From contig JBLZWL010000129.1 of assembly GCA_049194865.1 (NCBI GenBank), positions 124,001-188,000 on the forward strand: a stretch of DNA of 64,000 nt. The letters are read 5' to 3'. The position numbers and the translations under genes are program-made. This DNA comes from Myxococcus terminator_A. Its GTDB lineage: Bacteria > Myxococcota > Myxococcia > Myxococcales > Myxococcaceae. The notes below the pieces were generated by a model. The model saw only the letters and a program-made list of their open reading frames with translations. It ran no database searches and was not told the origin of the DNA. Below are positions 46,784-56,486 of this stretch, in pieces (positions within the stretch are counted from its first letter, which is position 1; each line of letters opens with the position of its first letter).

Positions 46784-46808
46784 CCGGAGGCCGATTTTCC
46801 GCCTCCGG
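46784..46808 (+). terminator. Terminator-like hairpin after livF
   Basis: CCGGAGGC (46784-46791) and GCCTCCGG (46801-46808) form an 8-bp stem with loop CGATTTTCC, 6 bases after the livF stop. Confidence 0.6.
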
Positions 46809-46970
46809 ACGCACCGCGTTCGTCCTGCCGCCGACGCTTCCGGGGTCCTCGTGACACCTGGAAACTGGCGGGTCTCAGAATCTCGGGTAGTCAGAAGTCG
46901 AGCAGTTCGTCTAGCGTCGTCCGACGCACCGCGTTCAAACTCTCCCCAACTCATTTCAGGAAGCGCGCCC

Positions 46971-47756
46971 ATGCCTTCGTTGTCCCGCCTCCTTACATCG
47001 ATTGCGACCCTCGCGCTGATTGCCCTGGCGTGCGTCGGGCCGCAGAAGACCGACAGCAGCTCCAACTCTGGTGAAGCGTCCTCGACGATTGAGGAGCTGC
47101 CCAACGAGGGTGGAGAGACGGGCGGCGACCCGGCGGCGGCCGCGGCTCCGCAGCTCACCGACGTGAGCGCCGAGGAAGGCTTCAACGTCAAGATGCCGGG
47201 CCAGCCCCAGGTCCAGCGCCAGAAGGTCAACATCCCCGCGGGCGAGGTGTCCACGGCGGCCTACTCGCTGCAGACGCCCGAGGGTGTCATCTACTCGGTC
47301 AGCATCGCGGACTACCCGGAGAAGGTCGTCGCCAGCCGGCCGCCCGAGGCGTTCCTGAACGAGGGCCGCGACGGCCTCACCAATCAGCTCAAGGGCACCG
47401 TCAGCAACGAGCAGGAGCTGACGCTCGACGGCTACCCCGGCAAGTCCTACACGGTGTCCTCGCCCAACGGCGAGGTGCGCGCGCGCAACTACCTGGTGGG
47501 CCCGCGCCTCTACACCATGCTGGTGCTCTTCAACCCGAGCATCGGCGCTCCGGCGGCGGACGGGTTCCTGGGCTCGCTCCAGCTCGTCAACCCGCCTCCG
47601 GCCGTTCAGCGCGCGAGCGCGGCGGGCGCCGACGCGGGCACGGGTGACGCGGGCGTGGCCGCCACGGAGGGCGCCGCCGTCGAGGCGACCGCTCCCGACG
47701 CGGGTCCGCAGGACGCGGGCACGGCCGCTCCGGCCAAGCGCCGCCGCACGAAGTAG
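46971..47756 (+). CDS. Lipoprotein, unidentified
   Basis: A 261-residue lipoprotein with signal MPSLSRLLTSIATLALIALAC. The central domain (about 60-200) is a mixed alpha/beta fold with FNVKMPGQPQVQRQKV, VIYSVSIADYPEKV and YLVGPRLYTMLVLFNP, like other small proteins that begin with a strand reading a short peptide-like motif. The C-terminal 50 residues are an Ala/Asp/Gly linker ending in a basic KRRRTK. ATG 46971 follows AGGAAG. No function is inferred. Confidence 0.75.
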   Translation: MPSLSRLLTSIATLALIALACVGPQKTDSSSNSGEASSTIEELPNEGGETGGDPAAAAAPQLTDVSAEEGFNVKMPGQPQVQRQKVNIPAGEVSTAAYSLQTPEGVIYSVSIADYPEKVVASRPPEAFLNEGRDGLTNQLKGTVSNEQELTLDGYPGKSYTVSSPNGEVRARNYLVGPRLYTMLVLFNPSIGAPAADGFLGSLQLVNPPPAVQRASAAGADAGTGDAGVAATEGAAVEATAPDAGPQDAGTAAPAKRRRTK

Positions 47757-47913
47757 TTTCAGCCTTCAGGGTGCGCGCCGCGCTCGCGTGAGCGTGCACC
47801 GTGGGACAGGCCTCCCGTTCACTTGAAAGGAACGGGTGCTCCGTGGGTGCGGGGCGGCTTCCTTAAGCGAGGGGTCGCTCACATTCTCTTCTGGGCATTT
47901 CAGGAGGGAATCC

Positions 47914-50133
47914 ATGACAGGGCTGGCTGGGGCCTTGCTCGCCGCGGTACTCGCGGCGGGCGGCTCGGCGTTGGTGCCAGTGAGCGGGGGCAATGCCCTG
48001 ACGCTCCCGGCGCAGCGCCACATCGTTCGCATCGACAGAGGTGGAGGTCGTCCTCCCAGTTTCCTGGTGGCCATCCAGCACGGTGGCACGGAGGGCAAGG
48101 GCCTCGTCCTGTACCGCTCCGAGGACGGGCTGCGCACCGTGCGGCGGGTGGCGGATATCCAGCCGGACTCCACGCACACGGACCGGGCGGAGCTCCTGGC
48201 GGTGGGCCGGGACGTGGCGCTCGTCTATTCGTACGAGGGCCCGCAGCTGGTGCCCTCGCGGCGGCATGACGTCTGGTTCCAGTGGTGGCGCTACCAGTCC
48301 TCGGCGGACACCTGGCAGCCCGAGCCGGCGGTGCGAGTGCTGGACGCGGTGGATGACAGCACGGGCTACTCGCGGGCGCTCCTGACACGCGACTCGCAGG
48401 GGCGCCTCTGGGTGCAGGCCTTCCGGGTGGAGGTGGATGGCGGCTCCACCGCGGTGGTGGCGGTGTCCACCGATGGCGGGCAGGGCTTTGGCGCGCCCCA
48501 GGTGCTGGACAGGGTCAACCGGCGCGGCGGAGGGCGCCTGCTGAGTGTGGGGACGAAGGTCATCTTCGTCTACGCCATGCATGACGGCTTCCTGCCCACG
48601 CGGATGCGGGTGCGCAACGACTCGGACCCCGTGGAGGCGTGGGGGCCGGTGCGCGAGGCCTTCTCCGACGGCATCTACCATGGCGCCGCGCTGAGCGCGG
48701 TGGCGGACGGCCGGGGCGGCATGCACCTGGTCTACAAGGACGAGCAGGAGCGGCTGTACCACCGGCGCTTCGACGGGACGTCCTTCGGGCCGCGCAAGCT
48801 GGTGGAGGGCGCGGGCGACTGGGCGCTCCAGCCAGCCATCACCCGCGTCGGCGACACGCTGTACATCTTCTCCAACCGCATGCGCGTGCTCAATCAGCAC
48901 ACCGAGCTGCGGGTGCGCGCCCTCCTGGCGGACGGCAGCCTGACCGACGCGGTGACGCTCGCCGGAAACGTGACGTTCAAGGGTTATCCCAACGCGGTGG
49001 ACGTGCTGCCGGAGGGCAGCTCCGAGGTGCCGTGTCTGTATGGCGAGGCCGTGGACGCGAGCTCGCGAGGCACCGTGTCGCGGGTGGCGATGGTGCTGGA
49101 CGAGGAGCCGCCGGAGCAGCCCTTCACGTTGGAGCTGGTGCGCTCCAGCGCGAGCCATGAGCTGCTCACGGTGGATGGCGGGGGCACGCTGTATGGACTC
49201 CCGGTGGGAGGCGAGCGCTCGCGGTTGATGGCGAGCACGGATGGTGGGGCCTCGTGGGTCGCGCGCGGGCAGGGCGGGGGGAACCTGTGGACGCTGGCGG
49301 CGATGAAGAACGGGACGTTGGTGGCGGTGGCCAGCCACGGCGGTGCGTACTTCCTCCAGCGCTCCACGGATGGCGGGAGGACGTGGAAGGACGAGGTGGG
49401 CCTGGGGAGCTACCGGGCGATGGGACCGCGCAGCTTCGCGGAGCTGGGTGGCGCGTGGTTCTTCCTGGAGTATCAGACCTTCACCTCGGCCTCCGCGCCG
49501 GTGCGGATATGGGCGAGTACGGATGGCGGAGGTTCCTGGGCCGTGCGCTCCACGCTCACCGCGCACCGGCATGGCTATGCGTTGGTCTCGGACCCGGTGA
49601 CAGGGGCGCTGTGGGCGCTGATGGGCAGCAGCAAGGCGCAGGCGGCGGTGCTGCGCTCCACGGATGGCGGGCGGACGTGGAGGTCCGTGCTCCAGGGCTA
49701 TGGGGCGAACGCGGTGGCGGGCGTGGTGATGGCGGATGGCTCGCTGCTGCTCGGGCAGTCGACCTTGTTCGAGCCCGAGCACCCGAAGCTGCTGCGCCTG
49801 TCCGCGGACGGACGGGTGAGCACGGTGCGGGAGCTGCCGGGGCCCGCGTACTCGCTGGTGGCCGCGCCGGGAGGGGGCTGGGTGCTGGGGACGGCCTGGT
49901 CCAGCGCGGGGGACGTGCAGGCGCCGGGTGATGTCTCCGCCCGACTCTTCACCAGCGGAGACGGGCAGGCGTGGCAGGAGGCGCGGCGCCACGAGCGCGC
50001 GAGCGGGGCCGACCTGGCACGAGCGGACGTGTGGGGCGTGTTGCCCTCCGGGGAGCTGGTGGTGCGGATGGAGAACGTGAGCGGCTTTGGAAGCACGGGA
50101 AAGGGCTTCCAGGTGCTGCGCATCAAGCGCTGA
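47914..50133 (+). CDS. Exported BNR/Asp-box repeat protein (sialidase-like propeller)
   Basis: A 739-residue protein with a Sec signal (about residues 1-25, LAGALLAAVLAAGGSA) and AGGAGG ahead of ATG 47914. At least five Asp boxes of the form S-T-D-G-G-x-S/T-W occur (VSTDGGQGF, ASTDGGASW, RSTDGGRTWKD, ASTDGGGSW, RSTDGGRTWRS). These mark six-bladed propellers such as sialidases and photosystem-assembly or glycosidase-like proteins. The catalytic Arg triad of sialidases cannot be assigned, so an enzymatic role is open. A carbohydrate- or surface-binding role is equally likely. Confidence 0.78.
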   Translation: MTGLAGALLAAVLAAGGSALVPVSGGNALTLPAQRHIVRIDRGGGRPPSFLVAIQHGGTEGKGLVLYRSEDGLRTVRRVADIQPDSTHTDRAELLAVGRDVALVYSYEGPQLVPSRRHDVWFQWWRYQSSADTWQPEPAVRVLDAVDDSTGYSRALLTRDSQGRLWVQAFRVEVDGGSTAVVAVSTDGGQGFGAPQVLDRVNRRGGGRLLSVGTKVIFVYAMHDGFLPTRMRVRNDSDPVEAWGPVREAFSDGIYHGAALSAVADGRGGMHLVYKDEQERLYHRRFDGTSFGPRKLVEGAGDWALQPAITRVGDTLYIFSNRMRVLNQHTELRVRALLADGSLTDAVTLAGNVTFKGYPNAVDVLPEGSSEVPCLYGEAVDASSRGTVSRVAMVLDEEPPEQPFTLELVRSSASHELLTVDGGGTLYGLPVGGERSRLMASTDGGASWVARGQGGGNLWTLAAMKNGTLVAVASHGGAYFLQRSTDGGRTWKDEVGLGSYRAMGPRSFAELGGAWFFLEYQTFTSASAPVRIWASTDGGGSWAVRSTLTAHRHGYALVSDPVTGALWALMGSSKAQAAVLRSTDGGRTWRSVLQGYGANAVAGVVMADGSLLLGQSTLFEPEHPKLLRLSADGRVSTVRELPGPAYSLVAAPGGGWVLGTAWSSAGDVQAPGDVSARLFTSGDGQAWQEARRHERASGADLARADVWGVLPSGELVVRMENVSGFGSTGKGFQVLRIKR

Positions 50134-50192
50134 GCGGGCGGGTGGATTAGACCTTCCGGTGCGCGGCGTGAGCACGCCGTCGGGAGGCTGTC

Positions 50193-50960
50193 ATGTGGGA
50201 CCCGTCGCAGTACACGCGCTTCCGGGATGAGCGGAAGCGGCCCTTCTTCGAGCTGTTGTCGCGGGTGGACTCAGACGCGCCGACGCACGTCGCCGACCTG
50301 GGGTGCGGGACGGGGGATTTGACGCGTGTGCTGGCCGAGCGCTGGCCCGGCGCGACGGTGTACGGCGTGGACTCCTCGGTGGAGATGGTGGAGGAGGCGC
50401 GCGGCCGTCCCGCGCCGGGCGCCGTGCGCTTCGAGGTGGGAGACCTCGCGGGGTGGGCGCCTCCCGTGCCGCTGGACGTGCTGGTGTCGAACGCGGCGCT
50501 GCACTGGGTGCCGGACCATGCGGCGCTGATGGGGCGACTGGTGGCGAAGCTGGCGCCGAGCGCCGTGCTGGCCTTCCAGGTGCCGGCCAACTTCGATGCG
50601 CCCTCGCACCGCCTCGTCGATGAGGTGAAGGCGCTGCCGCGCTTCGCCAGGACGCTGTCGCCCGTGAGGCGGCGTCCCGTGGAGACGCTGGAGACGTACG
50701 AGTCGCTGCTGGCGGGGCAGGGGATGACGGTGGATGCGTGGGAGACCACGTACCTGCACCTGCTGCCGGGCGAGGACGCGGTGTTGCAGTGGCTGTTGGG
50801 GACGACGCTGAGGCCGGTGCTGGCGGCGCTGGGCACGGACGAGGGGAAGGCGTTCCTGGAGGAGCTGGGGCCGCGCTTGCGTAACGCGTACCCCGCTCAC
50901 GCGAGGGGCACTCCGTTCCTGTTCACCCGCCGCTTCGTGGTGGCACGGCGCGGCGGGTGA
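50193..50960 (+). CDS. tam: Trans-aconitate 2-methyltransferase
   Basis: A 255-residue class I methyltransferase that uses S-adenosylmethionine to methylate trans-aconitate, a by-product of the citrate cycle. Motif I is VADLGCGTGDLTRVL (about 32-46) and the acidic loop VYGVDSSVEM follows. The substrate segment SNAALHWVPDH (about 99-109) and MWDPSQYTRF at the start are characteristic of Tam. GGGAGG precedes the ATG. A small hairpin (arms 50164-50169 and 50174-50179) lies in its leader. Confidence 0.88.
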   Translation: MWDPSQYTRFRDERKRPFFELLSRVDSDAPTHVADLGCGTGDLTRVLAERWPGATVYGVDSSVEMVEEARGRPAPGAVRFEVGDLAGWAPPVPLDVLVSNAALHWVPDHAALMGRLVAKLAPSAVLAFQVPANFDAPSHRLVDEVKALPRFARTLSPVRRRPVETLETYESLLAGQGMTVDAWETTYLHLLPGEDAVLQWLLGTTLRPVLAALGTDEGKAFLEELGPRLRNAYPAHARGTPFLFTRRFVVARRGG

Positions 50961-50972
50961 GGCTTCGAGTGA

Positions 50973-53033
50973 CTAAGGCCAGGCGGGCCAGCGGTAGATG
51001 CGCCCGCTGCTGCCCACCACCCAGAGGTCGTTGGGGCCCGTGCCGGTGATGTCGTTGTAGCGGCCGCCTCCGTCCTGGATGCGCAGCCATGCCTGGCCGT
51101 CATAGCGGTAGATGTGTCCGTTCGCGCAGGTGGCGTAGGCGGACGCGGCACCGAAGGCGATGACCGAGGTCAGGTTGTCGGTGTTGGGGAACGCCTGTTT
51201 GACCCAGTGGGTGCCGTCGACCTTGCGCAGGACGGTGCCTCCATTGCCCACGGCGAAGGCGACCTTGTCGTTCACCACCCAGACGCCCTTCAAGGGCCGG
51301 GCATTCGGGGTGTCTTGCTCCGCGTTCTCCGACCCCCAGAGGCTGTTGCTCGGGTTGAACCGGAACACGCGAGGCGCGTTCGAGGCGCCGCCCACCAACA
51401 GCAGGTGGCTCTGGGCGCTTCCGTGGACATCGTAGACGCTGGGGAGCGCGTTGTTGTCGGCGTTGTAGTTCAGGGTGCCGCCGCCATCCCAGAGGAAGGC
51501 CGAGCCCGTGTTCGCGGTCGCTGTGGCATTGGGTGAGCTGGCACCGTAAATCGTGAGGGTGTTGTTGGTGCGCAGGCCGGTGATTCCGAAAATCCACCGG
51601 TTGTCGTCCTGGATGTCGGAGCAGTCCGCGGCGGTCGTGTCCTGGTGGGCCTTCTTGCCACCCTCGGAACCGAGCCACGCACGACCCGTGGAGGGGTCCG
51701 CCCAGATGCTGCGCCATTGGGTATCGTCAGCGCCGCAGTCTTGATCCGTGATGACCGTGAAGTTCGTGCCGGAGGGCAGCAGCCGCGCGCGCCGGTTCTC
51801 ATCACCCCCGACCCAGACTCCTCCACGGGTCCAGGAAGAGGCCGAGTACCAGTCCCTGTTGTTGGGCCCCACCGTCTTGCTGGTCCATGCGGGAGCGTTT
51901 CCACCCGGGCAGATGCTCTGGGGCTCTTTCTGGCCGTCGCAGTCGTTGTCCAGGTCGTCACACAGCTCGGTCGCGCCGGGGTAGGTCAGCGGGTTGCCGT
52001 CGTTGCAGTCCGCGCTGTTGTCGACGTAGGCGCCAGCGGGCTTCACACAGGACTGCACGACGCCGGCGTTGGCGCCGAAGCCATCACCGTCCTCATCCGG
52101 GTACCAGAAGGTGGCCACCGATGACGTCACGCACTCCACCGCAGTCTGGATGCTGTTGCACTGATTCGTTCCCGCGCACTGGAGTGAATCCGTGCACGCC
52201 AGGCTGAGCGTGGGGAAGTTCTCGTCCTTCACCCCGTCACAGTTGTTGTCCACGTCGTCGCAGAGGTCGGTGAGCCCCGGGCGGATGTTGGAGTTCTTGT
52301 CGTCGCAGTCGTCCGGAAGGCCGTTGGTGTATCCGGTGGGGGTGATTCCGCAGACGGCGAGGGGCGGGGAGTCCTTCTTCCCGTGGCCGTCCCCGTCTTC
52401 GTCCACATACACGTCCCGGCTGAGCGGGGTGTCGCAGTACAGCGCGCGGTCCGTCAGGTTGCAGCGGAAGACGCCCGTGCAGTCCGCCGATGCAGTGCAG
52501 GACTGGCCCAGCTTGAAGTGCTCCGTGTCACTGACGCCGTCGCAGTTGTCGTCCTGCTCGTTGCACAGCTCGGCCACACCGGGGTTGATGCCTGGCAGGT
52601 CATCCCGACAGTCGGTTCCATTGCTGCTGACCGCGGCGTAGCCGTCCTTGTCCTCATCCTCCGCCTTGAGCGACAGCGTGACGGCCTGCACGGTGTCGAC
52701 CACCACCGTCACGCCTTGCGAGTGAGTCACCACGAGGTGGCCCGTACAGGACTGCTCGAAGGCCGTGGCTCGCACCTCCACGGACGCTCCCCAGTCCAGG
52801 GGAGGCGCCAGCGCCACCGTCATGCTGCCGCCAGTGCCGAGCGTGCCCTTCACCTCCGCGCCCGTGACTTCCCTGACGCGAGTCGCTCCACTGGCCACGT
52901 CGACCGCTTCCACGCGGAGACATCCTGGAAGGAACGGGCCGTAGGTCACCGTGACTTTCACGGCGCCCTGGGTGACTTCTTTCTTGCAGCCGACGAGGAC
53001 GAGGAGGGGGAGCACAAGCAAGAGCCGTCGCAT
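50973..53033 (-). CDS. MopE-like metal-binding-motif lipoprotein
   Basis: A 686-residue lipoprotein (signal MRRLLLVLPLLVLVGC). After an Ig-like domain it carries three copies of the MopE-type metal-binding motif. Each has a DxDxDGxG calcium-like loop and a Cys-rich follow-up (DNCDGVSDT, DNNCDGVKDE, DNDCDGQKE). The C-terminal 300 residues look like a propeller with Trp-Gly repeats (GVWVGGDE, GTGPNDLWVVGSSG). Related proteins bind copper in Methylococcus; here calcium is equally possible. A TACAAT -10-like box at 53041-53046 lies 7 bases before the ATG, hinting at a nearly leaderless message. Confidence 0.8.
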   Translation of the reverse strand: MRRLLLVLPLLVLVGCKKEVTQGAVKVTVTYGPFLPGCLRVEAVDVASGATRVREVTGAEVKGTLGTGGSMTVALAPPLDWGASVEVRATAFEQSCTGHLVVTHSQGVTVVVDTVQAVTLSLKAEDEDKDGYAAVSSNGTDCRDDLPGINPGVAELCNEQDDNCDGVSDTEHFKLGQSCTASADCTGVFRCNLTDRALYCDTPLSRDVYVDEDGDGHGKKDSPPLAVCGITPTGYTNGLPDDCDDKNSNIRPGLTDLCDDVDNNCDGVKDENFPTLSLACTDSLQCAGTNQCNSIQTAVECVTSSVATFWYPDEDGDGFGANAGVVQSCVKPAGAYVDNSADCNDGNPLTYPGATELCDDLDNDCDGQKEPQSICPGGNAPAWTSKTVGPNNRDWYSASSWTRGGVWVGGDENRRARLLPSGTNFTVITDQDCGADDTQWRSIWADPSTGRAWLGSEGGKKAHQDTTAADCSDIQDDNRWIFGITGLRTNNTLTIYGASSPNATATANTGSAFLWDGGGTLNYNADNNALPSVYDVHGSAQSHLLLVGGASNAPRVFRFNPSNSLWGSENAEQDTPNARPLKGVWVVNDKVAFAVGNGGTVLRKVDGTHWVKQAFPNTDNLTSVIAFGAASAYATCANGHIYRYDGQAWLRIQDGGGRYNDITGTGPNDLWVVGSSGRIYRWPAWP

Positions 53034-53106
53034 GGCTCGAATTGTACCCGCGCTCACGTGCCCGGCTCACCTTCTCCGAGTCAGGGTTGAATACACCCCT
53101 GGATAT

Positions 53107-53736
53107 TCATGACCCTGGGTCGCGCTCGCTCGGGAAATCCGAGTGAAGCACCATCAACCGCGAATCACGCGCGAGGCTGGCGGGTGTTATCAGCTCCAGC
53201 TCCAGCGGAACCTGGGTGCCGTAGCGCTGGCGCATCTGCTGCTTCAAACCCGCGACGTCGAGCGAGCCCAGCGTCTCCAGGGTGCCGTACTCCACGCCCG
53301 CGCCCTGGGCATACGCCTTGCGCACCAGCTCCGAGCAATACATCGCCTCGTCGCCCCAGCCGAAGAGCCAGTCGTACGGCTTGCCCAGGTGGACCTTCGC
53401 CGCGTCGAGCACGCGCTGTCGTTGCTCGATACTCAATCCCTCGGGGCGCAGCACGAGGATGTGGCCTTTCACGCCGCGCGCCTTCCACTTCGCGAACGGG
53501 ACGCGCTGCACCGGCTGCACGGCCTCCACCACGAAGATGCCTTGCTTCGTCACCTCCACCAGCCCGACGTGGGAGAGCGGGCTGTGCGTGGCCGCCTGGA
53601 TGGCCTTCGACTGCCGCGAGCGCGAGGTGTGCAGGACGACGTCTCCCGTCATGAGGTTCGCCTCCAGTCCCTCCCGAGGCGCGGCGACCGCGCCGAGTCC
53701 CCACAACCACACCCCCCACAGCACGAGCCACCGCAT
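53107..53736 (-). CDS. YiiX/YebB-like NlpC/P60-superfamily cysteine hydrolase, exported
   Basis: A 209-residue protein with an N-terminal signal (about residues 1-19, LWGVWLWGLGAVAA). The YiiX-type permuted papain fold is indicated by LMTGDVVLHTSRSRQSKAIQ, catalytic His56 in SPLSHVGLV and catalytic Cys134 in MYCSELV. The Cys/His order (His first) is typical of the permuted NlpC/P60 group, which acts on amide or lipid substrates in the periplasm. AAGGGA precedes ATG 53736. Confidence 0.85.
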   Translation of the reverse strand: MRWLVLWGVWLWGLGAVAAPREGLEANLMTGDVVLHTSRSRQSKAIQAATHSPLSHVGLVEVTKQGIFVVEAVQPVQRVPFAKWKARGVKGHILVLRPEGLSIEQRQRVLDAAKVHLGKPYDWLFGWGDEAMYCSELVRKAYAQGAGVEYGTLETLGSLDVAGLKQQMRQRYGTQVPLELELITPASLARDSRLMVLHSDFPSERDPGS

Positions 53737-53969
53737 GGAGCCTGTCCCTTCCAGCACTTGCCGCACCCGCTGTCTCACGGTGCAGCCTCGATGCCAGGAC
53801 CCGCTCTCGCGAGCCCACCGGAGAGGCATGTGACGCCCCTGGCGCCGAAGGCGTTCCCCGGCGAAGAGCGTGGTGACTCCGCGCGAGGAGTCTCCCGGTG
53901 TCCGCCGAGGCGAGAGCACCGCGCCACGAGCCTCTCGGCATGGCGGATCGCGCGCACCGTGTGTACCCG

Positions 53970-54524
53970 TCAGGTGGTGCGCGTCAGCGGCACTTCGGCC
54001 ACGCGGTGATACTCCGGGCCGCGGCTCTCGAAGAGGACGAGTCGGTCCACGCGGCCCTCACCGAGGTCCGTGCCGGACAGCGCCTTCACGCACTCGAGCA
54101 GCGCCGGGTCTCCAGAGGCCGCGGAGCTTCGGGCCAGCGTCAGGTGGGGCGCGTAGTCGCGGTACTCGGACTCGAAGCCGAGCGGCAGCAATTGCTCCGC
54201 GGTGTCGGCCTGCAGGGTCTTGAGCGCGTCGGTCTCCCCGTGTACGTCCGCCCAGAGCACGCGCGGATGCGTGGGCGTCCCGAAGGTGCCGCCTTCGCCC
54301 ACCGACAGCGTGAACGGTGCGTGCCGGGGACCGACCGAGGCCAGCGCCTCACGGATGGCGGGCAGTCGCGAGGACTCCACTTCGCCCAGGAACACGAGCG
54401 TGAGGTGCACGCCTTCGACTCGCACGAAGCGGGCGTGGTGGGCGAGCTGACGCAGCCGCTTCATCTCGGCGGCGACCCGGGCCTCGATGGTGGCCCCCAG
54501 CGTGACGGCGGTGAACAGGCGCAT
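53970..54524 (-). CDS. thpR: RNA 2',3'-cyclic phosphodiesterase
   Basis: A 184-residue 2H phosphoesterase (LigT/ThpR), which opens 2',3'-cyclic phosphates on RNA. The paired H-x-T-L motifs are HLTLVFLG (His40) and HLTLARS (His127), at the spacing typical of the family. The gene starts 3 bases after the stop of the YdjM-like gene, forming a reverse-strand pair. Confidence 0.9.
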   Translation of the reverse strand: MRLFTAVTLGATIEARVAAEMKRLRQLAHHARFVRVEGVHLTLVFLGEVESSRLPAIREALASVGPRHAPFTLSVGEGGTFGTPTHPRVLWADVHGETDALKTLQADTAEQLLPLGFESEYRDYAPHLTLARSSAASGDPALLECVKALSGTDLGEGRVDRLVLFESRGPEYHRVAEVPLTRTT

Positions 54525-54527
54525 GAC

Positions 54528-55052
54528 TCAGGACTTTCTCGCGGACCCGCGCGGCCAGAGCGCGTAGGCCCAGAAGGGGATGAAGGCGAGCAGCTCCGCG
54601 CCGACGACGTACAGGCCGCGCGATGACAGCATGCCCGCGCCGATGGGCGACACCGGCAAGGGACGCACGGGCGCGAACAGCCGCGCGTTCGAGAAGGGCC
54701 ACAGCAGCGCCGCGCCCAGGCCGCCATCCGTCAGCGAGTCCAGGAGCCCGTGGCTCGCCACCGCGAGGAACGCGAGCCCTCCCCAACGTCCCGCGGGGGC
54801 CCGCGCCCACTTCGCGACTCCCGCCACCATGAGCGCCACCGCCGCCGCGAACACGAATGAGTGTGATGCGCCCCGGTGTCCCCACGGCGCCGCATAGGGA
54901 ATGCGAAAGACGAAGGCCACCACGTCCGCGTCCGGAAGCAGGGCCAGCATCGAGAAGAATGCCATGGAGGCAACCAGGCGCCGGGTCGACCCGCCGTTCG
55001 CCTCGTACCGCCCCAGGGCCATGCCCACCGCCACGTGACCGATGCTCGCCAT
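54528..55052 (-). CDS. YdjM-like metal-dependent hydrolase family membrane protein
   Basis: A 174-residue integral membrane protein of the YdjM/DUF457 family (LexA-binding, inner-membrane putative hydrolase). Conserved metal-ligand residues are in LLPDADVVAF, GHRGASHSFVF and ASHGLLDSLTDGG, between about five hydrophobic helices. The function is poorly defined; Escherichia coli YdjM is SOS-induced. It is the first gene of a pair with thpR. Confidence 0.82.
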   Translation of the reverse strand: MASIGHVAVGMALGRYEANGGSTRRLVASMAFFSMLALLPDADVVAFVFRIPYAAPWGHRGASHSFVFAAAVALMVAGVAKWARAPAGRWGGLAFLAVASHGLLDSLTDGGLGAALLWPFSNARLFAPVRPLPVSPIGAGMLSSRGLYVVGAELLAFIPFWAYALWPRGSARKS

Positions 55053-55149
55053 GAATGTCCTGGGGTCGAAGATACCGCACGTGGGTCTTGGGGAGCGCGC
55101 TGGTGCGTCCCTGGAGGGTGGTGATGGGGTGGGCTAGCGTAGCGGGTTC

Positions 55150-56394
55150 ATGCGGATGCTTTCCCATGTCGAGGATACGCTCCGGCGGCGCCTGGAGGGC
55201 TGGCGCGCGCAGGTGGGCGAGTGGCTCAACCGGGTCCGCGCGGCGGGCACGGCGAGCTGGCTGGTGATGTCGTGGCTGCTCGACTGGCGCACGCCGCTCG
55301 GAGTGCTCGCGGCGTACCTGGCGCTGGCCGTGGTGCTGTGGGCCGGCGCTCGGCGCTTCCCGCGCCTGGGGCGGCGTCCGGCGCTCGGGCTCGTCTTCCT
55401 GGACATGCCCGCGGTCTTCGCCCTCCAGTCGCTGGCCATCGCCACGGCGGGCAACGACAACGCGGTGCCCACCGCGCTCTTGACGCTGGGCGTGTACATC
55501 GTGCTCGTGGTGCTGGTGTCCCTGGTGACGCTGTCGCGAGTCATCGTCGTGCTCGCCACGGTGGTGGCCATCGGCCTGGAGAAGATGCTGGTGTTCCAGG
55601 CCCAGGTGGAGTGGCAGTCGTTCCTACCGGGCATGGTGCTGGTGCTGACGCTGGGGGCGCTCGCGGCGGCCTTCATCAGCCGGCAGGTGCTGGGGCTGGT
55701 GACGCAGGTGGCGCAAGAAGAGGTGCGGCTGGAGCGGCTGGGTCGCTACTTCTCTCCGGAGGTCGCCCGCCAGATTGCCCAGCACGGCACCGAGGCCGGC
55801 CGTGGCGAGCACCGCGAGGTGACGCTGTTGTTCTCCGACATCCGAGGCTTCACCTCCATGTCCGAGCGCCTGGACAGTCCCCAGGTCGTCGCGCTGCTCA
55901 ACGAGTACCTGTCGCGCATGGTGGACGTGGTGTTCCGCCATGGCGGCACGCTCGACAAGTTCATCGGCGACGGCATCCTCGCGTACTTCGGCGCGCCGCT
56001 GGACTTGCCCGGGCACCCGAAGGCCGCGGTGGCGTGTGGGCTGGCCATGCTGGAGGCGCTAGAGACGCTCAACGCGGAGCGCGTGGCGCGCGGTGAGGAG
56101 CCCTTGCGCATCGGCATCGGCATCCACACGGGGCGCGTCGTCGTGGGCGACGTGGGCAGCTCGCAGCGGCGCGAGTACACCGTGATTGGCGACGCGGTGA
56201 ACCTGGCCAGCCGGATTGAAGGGCTCACGAAGAAGGTGGGCGTGGCCATGCTGGTGTCGGAGGCCACGCGCCGCTTCTGCCAGGACGACGCGTCCCTGCG
56301 CTTCGAGCCCGCCGAGCTCCTGCCCGTCGCGGGCAAGGCCGAGCCCGTGGCCACCTTCGTCCCCGGCAAGCAGGCGCTGCGCGAGGTGGGCTGA
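55150..56394 (+). CDS. Membrane-bound class III adenylate/guanylate cyclase
   Basis: A 414-residue cyclase. The N-terminus has about five membrane helices (residues 37-180, no long periplasmic domain), then a short coiled coil and a catalytic domain at about 220-400. It shows LLFSDIRGFTSMSERL (metal Asp), DKFIGDGILAYFGAP (second metal Asp) and GIGIHTGRVVVGDVGS with NLASRIEGL. These residues look complete, so cAMP or cGMP synthesis is expected. It could supply ligand to the cNMP-binding kinases elsewhere in the window. ATG 55150 lacks a strong ribosome site; ATG 55156 is an alternative. Confidence 0.88.
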   Translation: MRMLSHVEDTLRRRLEGWRAQVGEWLNRVRAAGTASWLVMSWLLDWRTPLGVLAAYLALAVVLWAGARRFPRLGRRPALGLVFLDMPAVFALQSLAIATAGNDNAVPTALLTLGVYIVLVVLVSLVTLSRVIVVLATVVAIGLEKMLVFQAQVEWQSFLPGMVLVLTLGALAAAFISRQVLGLVTQVAQEEVRLERLGRYFSPEVARQIAQHGTEAGRGEHREVTLLFSDIRGFTSMSERLDSPQVVALLNEYLSRMVDVVFRHGGTLDKFIGDGILAYFGAPLDLPGHPKAAVACGLAMLEALETLNAERVARGEEPLRIGIGIHTGRVVVGDVGSSQRREYTVIGDAVNLASRIEGLTKKVGVAMLVSEATRRFCQDDASLRFEPAELLPVAGKAEPVATFVPGKQALREVG

Positions 56395-56486
56395 GCGGAC
56401 GCGGGCCGAGCGGGGAGGCTCCCCGGGCCGCCGTGCTCACACCTGGATGTGCCGCGCTCCCTCCGGTGACAGGAGGAGTGTCACTC

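Noticed and set aside
46808..46936. 14-base direct repeat GACGCACCGCGTTC at 46808 and 46923
   Set aside because: Two copies only, in GC-rich spacer DNA, one within the livF terminator edge. Not enough to call a regulatory site.
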